Shown: positions 12,877 to 23,339, counted from the stretch's first letter. The stretch is 64,000 nucleotides of DNA from Sternotherus odoratus (GCA_032164245.1 JAVMKO010000003.1:30441390-30505389), one strand, 5' to 3'. The notes: a model not told the origin generated them from the sequence alone. Made by a program: numbers and translations.

Positions 12877-13310
12877 CAGTGGTCCCCAACCTTTTTATCA
12901 CCGCGGACCGGTCAATGCTTGACAATTTTACTGCGGCCTGGGCCCCCTCCGCCGAAAAGCCGCAGATTTTTTTTTTAAAAAAAAAGCGCCGACCCCCCCT
13001 GGGCCCAAGTCCCCACCCCCCTCTCGTACCCCCCGTCCCCCCGCCGGCTACACCCAGGACCTAGTCCCCACGGCTGGGGGCAGGCTGCCGGGTCTGCGTG
13101 GCCCCCAGTCCCCGCCGCTGCCGGGTCTGCGTGGCCCCCAGTCCCCGCCGCTGCCTGGTCTGCGTGGCCCCCAGTCCCCGCCGCTGCCAGGTCCATGCGT
13201 CCCCCAGTCCCCGCCCCCAGTCCCCGCCGCTCGGGAAGCCCTTGTGCGGCCCGGTACCAATTGATCCACGGACCAGTACCGGTCCGCGGCCCGGGGCTTG
13301 GGGACCACTG
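12877..13310. mobile_element. Non-autonomous hAT element with 8-bp TSD
   Basis: The ends cagtggtccccaacc and ggggcttggggaccactg are inverted repeats. The flanks are a perfect 8-bp direct repeat, CTGTAAAG (12869-12876 and 13311-13318). Eight-bp duplications and this terminal sequence are typical of hAT. The 434-bp interior is very GC-rich and carries a minisatellite. No transposase is encoded. Open frames within it are repeat artefacts. Confidence 0.93.
13084..13215. repeat. 33-bp minisatellite inside the hAT
   Basis: Four units start at 13084, 13117, 13150 and 13183. The first three are nearly identical (gctgcc(g/t)ggtctgcgtggc...) and the fourth has diverged. The period is a multiple of three, so each frame reads as an 11-residue repeat. 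Confidence 0.9.
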
Positions 13311-13364
13311 CTGTAAAGCATCCACCACTCACATAAGCTAGCTGCCTGTGTACAATCCCAATTG

Positions 13365-13508
13365 AGATGCTGTACCCAATTGAGGTGAGTACGTGGGTAG
13401 TTGCCCATGCTACTGTGGCTACATTGCTATTTTTAGTGCACTACTTTAGGCAAAGCTAGCCCATGTATGTCTACCTGCACTGGTAATTACTTCCAGCGAC
13501 AGTGCAGA
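13365..13508. mobile_element. MITE fragment, one end
   Basis: 'gtgggtagttgcccatgctactgtggctac...gtatgtctacctgca...cagtgcagaca' resembles one half of a turtle MITE with 'gtgtagaca' termini. The other end is missing. Confidence 0.35.
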
Positions 13509-13890
13509 CACCACCATCACCTTATCACATTTTACATACAACAATTACCATTCTGCTTTCTCCTCTGTGTGCTACAGACTTGCATCCCAGCCCGGGAGTG
13601 ATACTTCAAAGGTTGATGTCCAATGTAGTTGCATCTGTATTTCTGTGTTCAGTCAGGCTGAAAGGAACTACTTGTCTTTTTCTATGATTTCCCAGTGTGG
13701 TTCTGAGGGGATTAGTGGAGAAGAATGAAACACAGAAGAACTAGATTATACATATAGCAAGCTGCCATTTATTAAACAGAATTTAAATCCTCCTCCTTGT
13801 CCCAAATCCATACAATGTTGAATGCTAATATTTGCCTTGGGGTCTCTCCATTTGCAGGTGCAGTATATAGATGAAAGTACATATATCCAT
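13509..13890. other. Intergenic DNA, nothing recognised
   Basis: No feature with sequence support was seen. Confidence 0.45.
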
Positions 13891-13891
13891 G

Positions 13892-13927
13892 TGTGAATCC
13901 TTTAAGGAGAACCTTAAAGGATTCACA
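13892..13927. repeat. Perfect 16-bp hairpin
   Basis: Arms 13892-13907 and 13912-13927 are perfectly complementary around the 4-nt spacer agaa. There is no T-run or other sign of function next to it. Confidence 0.85.
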
Positions 13928-13984
13928 TGTGAGGAAGCTGCTGCATATCAGCTATTTTACCCAAAGGCTGGAAAAACTCTTTCA

Positions 13985-14320
13985 CCTGAATCGACCTCTC
14001 CTGAGCTAGTACCAAGGCAGAAGAAAATGATGTGCTGATAGGTGACCAAAACATGAACTCTTCTGAGTTTGCTAGTCCCACGATGGAAGAGATGCAGCTC
14101 CAGTGGTCTCCCACCTTCTTCCACTTAGCAGATCTCAGTGCACACATGGAAATAATTTTCTTCAGAAGGAAAAAGATTCTTTGGGAGAGCTCTGTGTAAA
14201 CTCGAAAACTTGTCTCTCGCCAGCAGAAGTTATTCCAATTAAAGATATTACCTCCCCCGGCCCTTGTATCTCTAACATCCTGGGTCCAACATGGATATGA
14301 CCACACTGCATACAAGCTGT
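13985..14320 (+). mobile_element. Retroelement 3' tail fragment, Penelope-like
   Basis: 'gagctctgtgtaaactcgaaaacttgtctctcgccagcagaagttattccaattaaagatattacctc...' is a tail resembling the 'gaaagctt...aataaa' blocks of the Penelope-like copies elsewhere. A related piece is at 57590-57690. Its left limit is uncertain. Confidence 0.4.
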
Positions 14321-14439
14321 ACTTATCTCCATTAATATTTAGGGCCCTACCAACTTCACAGCTGTCAAAAATGCACCCCAGACCATGAAATCTGGTCTCC
14401 CCTCTGAAATCTGGTCTTTTGTGTAATTTTATTCTATAC

Positions 14440-15106
14440 CAGGGTGGGCAAACGTTTTGGCCTAAGGGCCACATCTGGGTATGGATATTGAATGTTGGGC
14501 CATGAAAGCCTCATGAAATTGGAGGTTGAGGTGTGGGCTCTAGCTGGGGGTGTAGGCTGTGGAATGGGGCCAGAAATTAGGAGCTCAGAGTGCGGGAGAG
14601 GGATTGAAGGGGGGAGAGGTATGATGGGTTGGGGTGCAGAATGATACTCTGAGCTGGGACCAATGGAGGTTGGGAGGGGGATATGGGTTGGACCACAGCA
14701 GGGGCCACAGCTAAGGTAGCACTTAGCTCAAGCAGCTACTGGAAGCAGTAGCATGTTCCCCCTCTGGCTGATATGTGGTGATGTGACCAGGCAGCTCTGC
14801 AGCTCTTATTGGTCATGGTTCCCAGCCAATGGGAGTTGTGGGGGTGGCACGTGGGGTTGAGGCAGCGTGCGTAGCCCCCTGGCTGCCCCTACACATAGGA
14901 GCTGGAGGGGAACATGATGCTGCTGCTTCTGGGAGCTGTGCAGAGCCAGAGCATGCAGGGAGTGGGGAAATCCCAAACTCTGCACGCCAGCTGGAGTGAT
15001 GGAGGGGTGAAAGCCCAGACCCCACTCTCTGGTGGGAGCGCGAGGGTCAGATTAAAATGTCTGAAGGGCTGGATGCAGCCCCCGGGCCATAGTGTGCTCA
15101 TCCCAG
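14440..15106. mobile_element. hAT element nested in the outer element
   Basis: The left end is cagggtgggcaaacgttttgg and the right end is gtgtgctcatcccag. The flanks are the perfect 8-bp repeat TTCTATAC (14432-14439 and 15107-15114). The 667-bp interior is purine/GC-rich with no transposase. It belongs to the same end type as the copies at 18763 and 58806. Confidence 0.9.
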
Positions 15107-15409
15107 TTCTATACTATGCAGATTTCTCAGGGAGACCATTGTTTCTCAAACTGGGGTCCTGACCCAAAAAGGGGCTGGGGGGGACACAAAGTTATTGTAA
15201 GGTGTGGTGGTATAGTCACCCTTACTTCTGTGCTGGCTTCACAGTTGTGTGTCCAGAGAGGGGCAGCTCCTGGCCAGCACCTCACCTGGAGCAGCAGGAG
15301 TAAGGGTGGCAATACCATATCATGCCATTCTTACTTCTGTGCTGCTGCTGCTGGCAGCAGGGCTGCCTTTAGAGCTGGGTGGCTGGGAGTGGCGGCTGCT
15401 ATTGCCAGC

Positions 15410-16164
15410 TATTGTCAGTAGCTACCGATTTTGGTGCTCTGCTCTTGTTCGATGATATCAGTCGGCTGCCTGTGTGTTCCCTCTGTGTGCTGTCTCTGCT
15501 CTACAGATCGCTGACACAGCAGACCCCGGGAGAACTCCTGAAGACCACAGACTCTAAAGTACAAAGGCACCCAGGCCAGGTTTATTGTCAAATGAAACAT
15601 AGTCTCTAGCTTCGCCGGATTAGAGATCAACAGGTCTGCTAGTCCCTATGTGCTCCCCAGACAATGGACATAGCTCAGTTGATGGCAGGACGCTCCACTA
15701 CCCCCTACACTGGACAAAGATGTCCCCCGACTCCTACTTTTATACAGTGCAAGACCAATCATTCATCTCTCCTGTCACATTGAGGTACAGTCCCTTTCCT
15801 CATTGCTGTCTCCCCTTTTGATCATGCTGGTTCAAACACACAGCTCTATCCATCATGCTGTCCTTTTCACCCCATCTCTGAGGTGCACCTGGCTGTTCCT
15901 TGTTATCTCTGTGTATTGTCTTCATATAGAGATGTCCAGGTGCCATCTTGGCACAACTTACTTATATCATTAGTATGTACTTTCTAGTACCCCTTTGCTT
16001 TGCCCAGTTCTGCAATTAGGGCCTGCCTCTGGCTCACAGCCCAGTTTTTTGCTTGGCAGTGCCTTTGCTTACTTTGGTTCAGGCCTCAGGCCTCAGACTA
16101 GGCCTCAGGCCTCATGCTAGGCCTCTGATACAAGAGTTCATGTTCAGGGCCGCATCTTACTACA
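15410..16164 (-). mobile_element. Solo LTR of an endogenous retrovirus
   Basis: The 755-bp segment is flanked by the 5-bp direct repeat CCAGC (15405-15409 and 16165-16169). Read on the minus strand it starts TGTAGTAAG, has a TATAAAA box (15738-15744), an AATAAA signal about 155 nt further (15581-15586) and ends ...GACAATA, with the final CA decayed to TA. This gives a U3-R-U5 layout. No internal retroviral gene is present, so this is a recombined solo LTR. The order of TATA and AATAAA fixes the orientation. Confidence 0.88.
16080..16128. repeat. Short tandem repeat in the LTR U3
   Basis: 'ggcctcaggcctca' plus 'ctaggcctc' occurs about twice with a ~23-nt period. Such U3 repeats can carry enhancer sites, but none is shown here. 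Confidence 0.6.
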
Positions 16165-16256
16165 CCAGCAACAGCGCAGAAGTAAGGGTAACAATACTGC
16201 AACCTCCTTACAATAACCTTGCAGCCTTCCCGCCTGACACAACCCCATTTTGGGTC

Positions 16257-16536
16257 ATTTTGCCACCCCAAGCGCGGAAGTTCTGCGTCACGCCTACGGG
16301 TGGTCCGGTGTACTGTGGATTCAGCGGCGTTTCTGCAGGAGGTCCACGGGTCCCGCAGCCTCGTCATCCCCACTGCCGAAAAGGCCGCTGAATCAGCGGC
16401 AGCAGCAGACCTCCCACAGGTATGCCTCCAAATACAGCCGGACTGCTGCCCTGATGGCAAATGTCAGGCTGCCCCACTTGGCTTGCTGCCCCAGGCACAC
16501 GCTTGGACAGCTAGTGCCTGTAGCAGGCCCAGGAGC
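16257..16536. mobile_element. Third insertion in the nest, GC-rich repeat
   Basis: The host text 'attttgggtc' and 'aggacccct', which should be contiguous, are separated by this segment. It begins attttgccaccccaagcgcgg and ends near ccccaggcacacgcttgg...gtgcctg, a turtle repeat type I recognise from memory. The duplication at its ends is not clear. Confidence 0.5.
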
Positions 16537-16670
16537 AGGACCCCTAAAGTTACAACACCATGAAATTTCAGATTTAAATATCTGAAATCATGAAAAGTTA
16601 TGATTTTTAAATTCTTATGACACATAATTAACCAAAGGACCATGAATTTGGTAGGGCCCCATTAATATTT

Positions 16671-17845
16671 GATGAAGAATCTGTCTCCTGACCAAGAGTC
16701 TGTGAAAAGGGCTGTTGCTATAGCACATCCTTTGAATCAATGGATGCAGTAGCCACCGCTGTGCTGCAGTGGGTAACAAATTTAGAAGGGTCTGGATTTT
16801 TAATATGATTTAATTAGATCTGCCAGGCTTGCAGTGACCTGCAGCTGTCATGGAAAGGGAATGTATTCCAGTCTTTCTATCCTTAGATTGGTCACTGGAC
16901 CTTTTGGTGCCTGCAGTAGACCCATGGGAAGTGTGGTTCCGTTTCACGGAGGGGAAGAGGTGTCCAAGCATGTAATTTTGGGTGTTACTTCATTTGGAAC
17001 TGCAGAGGAGTGGCCCGTTCTATTTGAGGATCCATCAGTGCGGCTAACATTGCCATTTTGGGTTGGCTGAGTTTATCAGGACATGTATTCCTTAGAGCAT
17101 TGATAAATTGAAGTGCTGATTTCCGTGCTGGAGCAGTAAAGTTACGCCTACTGTGCTCAGCCAAAATAAGATCTTGATAAGCAGTGCCATTTCAAACAAA
17201 AACTATGCCAATTGCAATAAGGAACTTTTTAGTTCAAGGTTTTCTATGTTGCATTTATTTAAATGACAGCGCAGTTTAGTGAATGTGGCAGCTGAGGATT
17301 TTTCTGGTATTGGTGTTATTAAATTTTGACTGTTAGGTCTTATGGGGCTGGTAACTTCATGGTGAAATGGGGAATGAGCAAAATGGTGAGGGACAGATTT
17401 TTTTTGTCCCCCCCCCCCCAAGAGTTCACTAGTTTTGAGGACCTCCATTTTGGGGGTATTCATTCTGAGAACATCTTTTTTTAAGAAGCATAGATCACCA
17501 GCAGCTCCTGTTGAGTGAAACTGGAGTTCAACACTCAGCACCTCTGGAATTTAGGTCAAGATCTGAATCAACAAAAGTTAGACACATTTGAATGTGGGCT
17601 TTAAACGTAACCTCTTGCTCAAAAGACCTAAGCAAGAAAAAGGAGTAAGGAACATTAAAGTGATTTCTGTGGTGGATTCAGTTGCGCTCTCGCTCTCTCT
17701 CAGGAATGGGCTACTGAGAAGCATCTGAAAGCAAAGGAAAATGAGAGAGACTGCCACATTTGGTAGCCATGCATTGGTACAGATGCACAACAAGAATTCA
17801 GCGCGCACACACAGATCATTTAGTGGGAGCCTGGATGGGCCTGAG
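16671..17845. other. Intergenic DNA, nothing recognised
   Basis: A C-run lies at 17409-17418. No exon or bounded repeat was seen. Confidence 0.5.
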
Positions 17846-17848
17846 CCA

Positions 17849-17983
17849 TAGACGCTGGAACTAGAGGTGCAGGTGGTGCTGCCTCACCCCCTGGTTTGAA
17901 GTGGTTTCCAGCCTATACAGTGTTTACTATTTGGTTCAATGGCTCGCAGCACCCCCTCTAGACACATTGTTCCAGCGCCCCTG
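17849..17983. mobile_element. MITE-like repeat
   Basis: Inverted ends 'gacgctggaac' and 'gttccagcgcc' enclose 'gtggtgctgcctcaccccctgg...ggttcaatggctcgcagcaccccct'. It is a short TIR repeat of a type I associate with turtle genomes. No target duplication was identified. Confidence 0.6.
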
Positions 17984-17984
17984 G

Positions 17985-18515
17985 GTGAGGAGATGATGTC
18001 AGAATTGTGCGCTTGTGCAATGAAGAGGAAAATGGAGCTCTCCACAATGGTGGAGAATAGAGGGAGAGCAGAGGGATTTGGAGGAGAGATGCTAAGTATG
18101 GTTTTTGCCATGCAATGTGTTAGGTGACAACGGGCCATCCAGGAGGAGGGGTCTGGGAGGCATCTGGACATTTAAGATTGCACTGAGTGTTGAGAGGAAG
18201 ATGGGGGAATCATTTGTGTAGAGATAATGTGTGAAACTGTGTGAGCTCAAGCCGGGGGAGAGATTATACAGTTAGAAGAGGAGAGGACTGAAGGCAGAAA
18301 TCAGGTGGAACACTGACAGAAAATGGGAAAGACTGGAGGAAAAAATACAAGTTGACTCCCCCTGCCATGATGCCCATTTTCTATAAAGTGTTCTGAATAA
18401 CAGGAGGAATCTGGTAGATGATGAGGGTTCCATGCTGTGCAGGTGTAACCCAAGCTTCTTGATGTGTCACTCTGAACCCAACTAGTAGTAATAGACCAGC
18501 TAGCAACTGATGAAC
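17985..18515. other. Intergenic DNA, nothing recognised
   Basis: There are short open frames on both strands with no recognisable domain. Confidence 0.45.
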
Positions 18516-18519
18516 TTGC

Positions 18520-18610
18520 TACTGCCCCAGCTAAAAGACACGTGTCTTTAAGCTCATGCATTAAGCTCCCATGGTCTCAGGTTTGATCATAGCTAGCGCT
18601 GACCAGGGAC
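18520..18610 (+). mobile_element. SINE fragment, tRNA-like part
   Basis: 'agctaaaagac...agctcatgcattaagctcccatggtctcaggtttgatca' is homologous to the split SINE just downstream and to the antisense copy at 30478. It includes a degenerate B box (ggtttgatca). Confidence 0.5.
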
Positions 18611-18689
18611 TTGACAATGTTACAAGTGAGGACTTGTCCAGCATATCAACTGGAAAGCCTCTGAAGCTCGGGGTGTACTTCCTCAGCAA

Positions 18690-19560
18690 GGAGAAGGAAG
18701 TAACTCATGCCTGCTTCGTGTGACACATTGTCCCCCTCTAGTGGCACCTAAACCACCTAGAGCAGGGGTGGGCAAACTATGGCCCGCGGGTCACATCCAG
18801 CCTGCAGGCCCTTCCTGACCAGCCCCTGAGCTTCCAGCAGGGGAGGCTGCTCCAGCTCCTTCCCTGCTGCTTCCCTCCCCTGCAGCCCCAGCGCATAATG
18901 CCACCAGTGCTCTGGCCAATAGCTATGGCTGGGCAGGGCTGGCTCTGGTGGGGCCTGAGCTCCTGCTGCTCCTGCCCATGGTAAGGGGGTGGGGCTGCAA
19001 GCTCCTACAGGGTGGCGTGTATCACTCTGGCTGGCCTGACTGCCATAGTGTGCCGGGGATTTGGATAAGGGGCAGGGAATCCCAGGGGTCTGTCAGGGCG
19101 CAGGGATGTGGATAGGTGTCGGGGCAATCAAGGGACAGGGAGCAGTGGGGCTTGGGTAAGGGATGGGGTTCTGGGAGGGCAGTTATGGTGGGGGGTCTTA
19201 GGAGGGGGCAGTCAGGGGATAAGGAGCAGGGGGGCTTAGATGGGGTGTGGTTAGAGGTTGGGGGGGGTCCCAAAGGGGGAAATCGGGGGACAAGGAGCAA
19301 GGGAGGTTGGATGGGTTGAGGGTTCTGAGGGGGGTGAGAAGTGGGAGGAGGTTGGATAGGGGGCGGGGCCAGGCTTCCATACCCTACCCAACCCGCCATA
19401 CAATTTTTAACCTCGATGTGGCCCTTGGACCAAAAAGTTTGCCCACGCTTGAGCTAGAGGTTGATGGGCCTCCTACAGCTCTGGCTTTTACCTCATGTAT
19501 TAAGGTCCAGAGGTCCCAAGTTTGATCCCAGCCACTGCTGACCGGGGTCCTGTCATCCAT
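18690..19560 (+). mobile_element. SINE split by a hAT insertion
   Basis: The left part (18690-18762, 'ccccctctagtggcaccta') and the right part (19452-19560, 'cttttacctcatgtattaaggtccagaggtcccaagtttgatccc') join into one SINE when the hAT at 18763-19451 is removed. The antisense copy at 30478-30668 has the same order without interruption. Confidence 0.65.
18763..19451. mobile_element. hAT element inserted in a SINE
   Basis: The ends caggggtgggcaaactatgg and aaaaagtttgcccacgcttg are inverted repeats. The flanks ACCTAGAG (18755-18762) and AGCTAGAG (19452-19459) differ at one of eight positions. The interior from ~19100 is a G-rich, loosely repeated tract (units around 'gggggcagtcaggggataaggagcagg'). 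No transposase is encoded. Confidence 0.88.
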
Positions 19561-20134
19561 TACACAGGCATCCAGCATATTCACAGAGGACAGGGCCATC
19601 TTAATTAGTCATCTTAATTTTATAAATAATAGCATATGAAAAATAACCTACTTCAGTTATTGGAATTAGTGAAGGCAGGTAGTGCCCACAAGTGCTAGGC
19701 ATTATCCCTAAATATAAGATGAGATGGTCTCTTCCTTGAAGAAACAAAGGGGAAGACACAGGGAAAAGGAGAATGATAAAACATACAAAGTTGCTTCTCT
19801 CCCTAGACAGTATCCGTTAGCAAGGTTTTTGTTGGTGTTGTGGAAGAAATAAATGGGTTTTGTGGAGAGCTGAAAGGTGCTATGGACTAATTTAGAGAGG
19901 ACGTTCTCTAAGCATAAGGAGCCAAGAATATGGCATGAAGGGAAACTATGCAAGAAATGCTGAAACTTCCCTTGTGGTTATATGCAATAGTGAAACTGAC
20001 TGAGCCCCTTGTTCTATGATGCTCTGCTTTATTTGACTCCGTAGTGTACATTTGATCCAACTACAGTGATGCCTCCTTATGCATGGAATACCCTCCTAAT
20101 TTCAGTCCATAAAGTGCCCTGAAAAGCTTAAGAC
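19561..20134. other. Intergenic DNA, nothing recognised
   Basis: No supported feature was seen. Confidence 0.45.
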
Positions 20135-20215
20135 TCAGGGGCCATGCCTTACTATGCGGTTACATAATGCCTAGCACAATGGCTCCTCAACCATGATTGG
20201 GATTGAGTCTACCCT
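20135..20215 (+). mobile_element. Old SINE/L2-like tail
   Basis: 'aatgcctagcacaatggctcctcaaccatgattggg' resembles the widespread amniote tail 'gcgcctagcacaatggggtcc'. It is short and degraded. Confidence 0.45.
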
Positions 20216-22045
20216 AATATACAAGCAACCAACAAGAACATTTGAATAACCAGCTGATTCAAGAAGAATTTCAGGTTAAGGGAAAATGTTGGGCCACCCC
20301 TCCAGCTATTCCTATTCTCTTACCTATTCCATGGACTGATGGAAAGGCATTCACATTTATGGTGCCATGTCTCTCTGAAACAAATAGCACCATGAGTCTG
20401 TCCCTGTTTTCTTTTTGTGGAGTAGAATTGTGGGGCTGTGGAGAGAAATCACTTGAATCTGTCTGCAATTGAACAAATTGTAGCTGAAAGTAGTCCATCT
20501 GCACTGTAACTTCATTTACAACAATCCATATTTTAAATAACATAAGGAAACAGAATTGGGTAAAGCCTAAAATGTCACACTAAAGGCAGCTTAGGGAAAA
20601 CTTTTATTATGAAATGCTGTCAAACTCACATACACTTTTGAGCAATATTAGGAGCTTGCCTAACCTGAAAAAGCTCATGTAAACACAATGCTAATCCCCC
20701 TGGGGATGAGCAGCTCAGAGGCTGCCAGAGTATACCGCACTCAGCAGCGGACATAAGAAGCTAGTTAGGATTTTCTTCTTTCTTTAGAGTTTATTTAGGC
20801 AATGTATCTAAACTCAACTGCACCATGCATTTTTCAGTGGTGTCCTGCTTGTATTTGATGTTACAGCTGAATTGATTGAGAGAGACCGGATTGTAGAGCA
20901 GAGAGGGAGGGAGAAATTTCAGAAGCTTAAAGGTTTGGTTCAGACAAGCCTAGAAAAGTCTTGATTATCTGAACCTTAACTGAGCTCTAAGGTTTGCACT
21001 CCATCTAACCCCTCACAATGCTGCTTCCTTTCCCATCCACTTCTCTGTGCCCCTCTCTGTTTCTTCCAATCCCTAACATCTTTTCCCACATCCACTCTTG
21101 ATCCCTGAAATCCTTCTCACTGAATCCAATCTTTGATCTGCTTCTTCTCCATCACTGATGCTTCTTCTCCACTACCTTTTATTGGGGGACTCAGCTGGGT
21201 GCACAGCATATGAGAGTTAAACTCCAAAATGTCCTAGGAGCCAACTATTGATTGATCTAGGATTTATCCAGTTGTTTCTTTTTAAGCTTAGGATAAAAAA
21301 CATTCACTTTACAGAAAACCTGAAGTGCAAACAGTCTAACAGCTGATAGTGTTGGCTTGGTTTCACTCTGTCCACAGAGGGATATGTTTATTTTTTGTTG
21401 GACATAATTTTGCTTCCAAGTGTATGGGGGTTAAAAGCAGAGGCAAGTTTCCCCTCCTCTCTTTGGCTTAGGGGGGAAAAAATCCTTCACACCCTTCCTT
21501 GATGGCTGATGCAATGAGGGAGTCTCCTCCCCTCCCCCCTTCCCAGTTTCAATCTACTTTAACAAGAGTGTATGGACCAATATAGGCCTGCCCTCACCTG
21601 ACATGACCTTGCCTGTAGGTGTCCTACAAATGCCCTGCCAAACACCAGGCACGCAATTGACTAGCTCCTCATTTTTCTTTTCTTATCATTCCCTGATGTG
21701 CTGACACTGAAAGGCAGTAGTAGAGGAATGACTTTAATGGATCAGTAATTTTGCTAGAGTTGGCTGCCTAGTTGGCAGCATTGTAAACTGATTTGCAAAA
21801 CACTCCCTGTACTCACAGACCCAGCTTGGTGTTCAAGATTACAGCTCTGGGTTAAAATATGTCAAGTTATTCATTGTGAATATAGTATTTGGCAAATCAA
21901 CCTACTTTTCTGTGTGGGAGGTGTTCTCAAACCACACCTGACTTCTACCCCCCCCCCCCCCCATCTGTTGTGTGTATGTATCTGCCAAATAACTTATGCA
22001 AACCAACTTCAGTCAGTTTGTGAACTCTTTACTCTGATTAGCCAC
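20216..22045. other. Intergenic DNA with a C-run
   Basis: The region is mostly AT-rich. A C homopolymer lies at ~21949-21962. No exon or bounded repeat was seen. Confidence 0.5.
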
Positions 22046-22049
22046 CTAA

Positions 22050-22995
22050 TGCCTTGTCTACACTGGCAAATTTCTGCACATAAAGTAGCTTTGATCACTG
22101 TAACTCTCGAGGGATACACACTGCCAAGCCACTTAGTGCGTAGAAACTACGCAGTTGCAGCGCTCTAAAAAACCACCCTGATGAGGTGTAGAGCTTTCTG
22201 GGCTGGGACTACCATGCTGCGGTGCAGGTGTAGACACCATGGCAATTACAGCACTGCGATTGACCTCAGGAGGTGTCCCACAATGCCTGTTCTCACCTCT
22301 CTACTGCCCTGTCCCTGGGTGACCAACCAGCAGCCCCACCCCATACATTCCTTTGCAAATTTGAAAGTTCCCTTCCTGTTTTCTCAGTGGCATGTGCAGT
22401 GCTCTCGGCACATCTGTCCAGGCGACCATGCCTGCTCCACGCACCAGGCAATCTCCTGCTTAGAACAATGCCGAGCTGCTGGACCTCATCAGCATTTGGG
22501 GAAAGGAGGCCATCCAGTCCCAGCTGTGCTTCAGTTGTATGATTCGCTACAGACCAATTTCACAATGCAGGATAGAAAGGGGCTGCAATGTAGAGTAAAA
22601 GTGAAGGAGCTGCAGAATGCCTACTACAAGGCACAGGAGGCAAACTAACGCTCTGGTGCTGTGCCCACGAGCTGCTGGTTCTACAAAGAGCTGGATGCGA
22701 TACTCTGTGGTGACCCCACCTCTACTGCAAAGACCTCGGTGGATACTTGGTTGGCTCACATGCCAGTCGAGAATAGACGAGATGTGTTGGTCAGAACGAG
22801 CAGCATACTGGTCAGCAGTTCGGGATCCATTTCTGAAGCACAAAAGAGGCAGGCTGCACAGTACACAAACCATTGAAAGATGGCCCCAAATGCAGTCAGA
22901 AGCACAGGGTTTGCTGGGATGCGAAGCAATGAATCACGGGATGAGAAGTGCTACCCTGCTCGCAACTCCGCCCTCTTACCACGCCATTCAGAGCG
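22050..22995 (+). mobile_element. Degenerate Harbinger-type element
   Basis: The left end tgccttgtctacactggca follows TAA and resembles the gggcttgtctacac ends of the MITEs. The interior holds a broken MYB/SANT-like frame and, from ~22770, a piece resembling a later part of the same element ('gatgtgttggtcagaacgagcag', 'gcagtcagaagcacagggtttgctggg'). The right end is lost next to a hAT end. Confidence 0.6.
22429..22770 (+). pseudogene. MYB/SANT-like DNA-binding protein relic
   Basis: From the ATG at 22429 the frame reads MPAPRTRQ and meets a stop before a helix-1-like stretch (NAELLDLISIWGKEA). It then shifts frame and continues with VKVKELQNAYYKAQEAN, another stop at 22647-22649, and YKELDAILCGDPTSTAK. 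In PIF/Harbinger transposons the second protein is a MYB/SANT-type DNA-binding partner of the transposase, and this fits that type. At least two stops and one frameshift show it is dead. The same protein type recurs at 47206-47775, where fewer lesions remain. Confidence 0.65.
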
Positions 22996-22999
22996 GCAG

Positions 23000-23184
23000 G
23001 AGCTCAGGAGCGCTGCCCTGGAGCGGCGGACCAGACTGCTGGCAGCGCGGTGCGCCGAGGCTGTTTGAGAGGGGAGAAGGTGGGGGAGGGTCCATAGCAG
23101 CCTTCCCAGCCGAGAGCTCAGGGGCCGGTCAGGAAGGGCCCACGGGCCGGATGTGGCCCATGGGCCGTAGTTTGCCCACTCCTG
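23000..23184. mobile_element. hAT terminal fragment
   Basis: The right end 'gggccgtagtttgcccactcctg' is the terminal sequence of the caggggtgggcaaac hAT type. The opposite end is missing; the segment abuts the Harbinger relic and its left limit is approximate. Confidence 0.65.
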
Positions 23185-23205
23185 GTTTAGGAGAGTATAT
23201 AAACT

Positions 23206-23335
23206 TCCTCTCCTCTCCTCTCCTCTCCTCTCCTCTCCTCTCCTCTCCTCTCCTCTCCTCTCCTCTCCTCTCCTCTCCTCTCCTCTCCTCTCCTCTCCTC
23301 TCCTCTCCTCTCCTCTCCTCTCCTCTCCTCTCCTC
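23206..23335. repeat. (TCCTC)26 microsatellite
   Basis: There are 26 uninterrupted copies of tcctc. Purity over 130 bp suggests recent expansion and likely length polymorphism. It creates a long artefactual open frame rich in Leu, Ser and Pro. Confidence 0.97.
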
Positions 23336-23339
23336 TATT

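Larger units (their letters stand above)
14341..16660. mobile_element. Outer element of a nest, 10-bp target duplication
   Basis: The ends agggccctaccaacttca and tgaatttggtagggcccc are inverted repeats. The flanks are a perfect 10-bp direct repeat, ATTAATATTT (14331-14340 and 16661-16670). Removing three later insertions (hAT 14440-15106, LTR 15410-16164, repeat 16257-16536) leaves about 600 bp of host element, whose two halves contain inverted copies of 'cttacttctgtgctg'. A 9-10 bp duplication would fit a Mutator-like element. The class is an inference. Confidence 0.8.

Noticed and set aside
12975..13408. Overlapping open frames with 11-residue repeats
   Set aside because: They are the 33-bp minisatellite of the hAT read in several frames.
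13923..14474. 183-codon minus-strand open frame
   Set aside because: It runs through a retroelement tail, the end of the outer nest element and the start of a hAT. No domain is recognisable.
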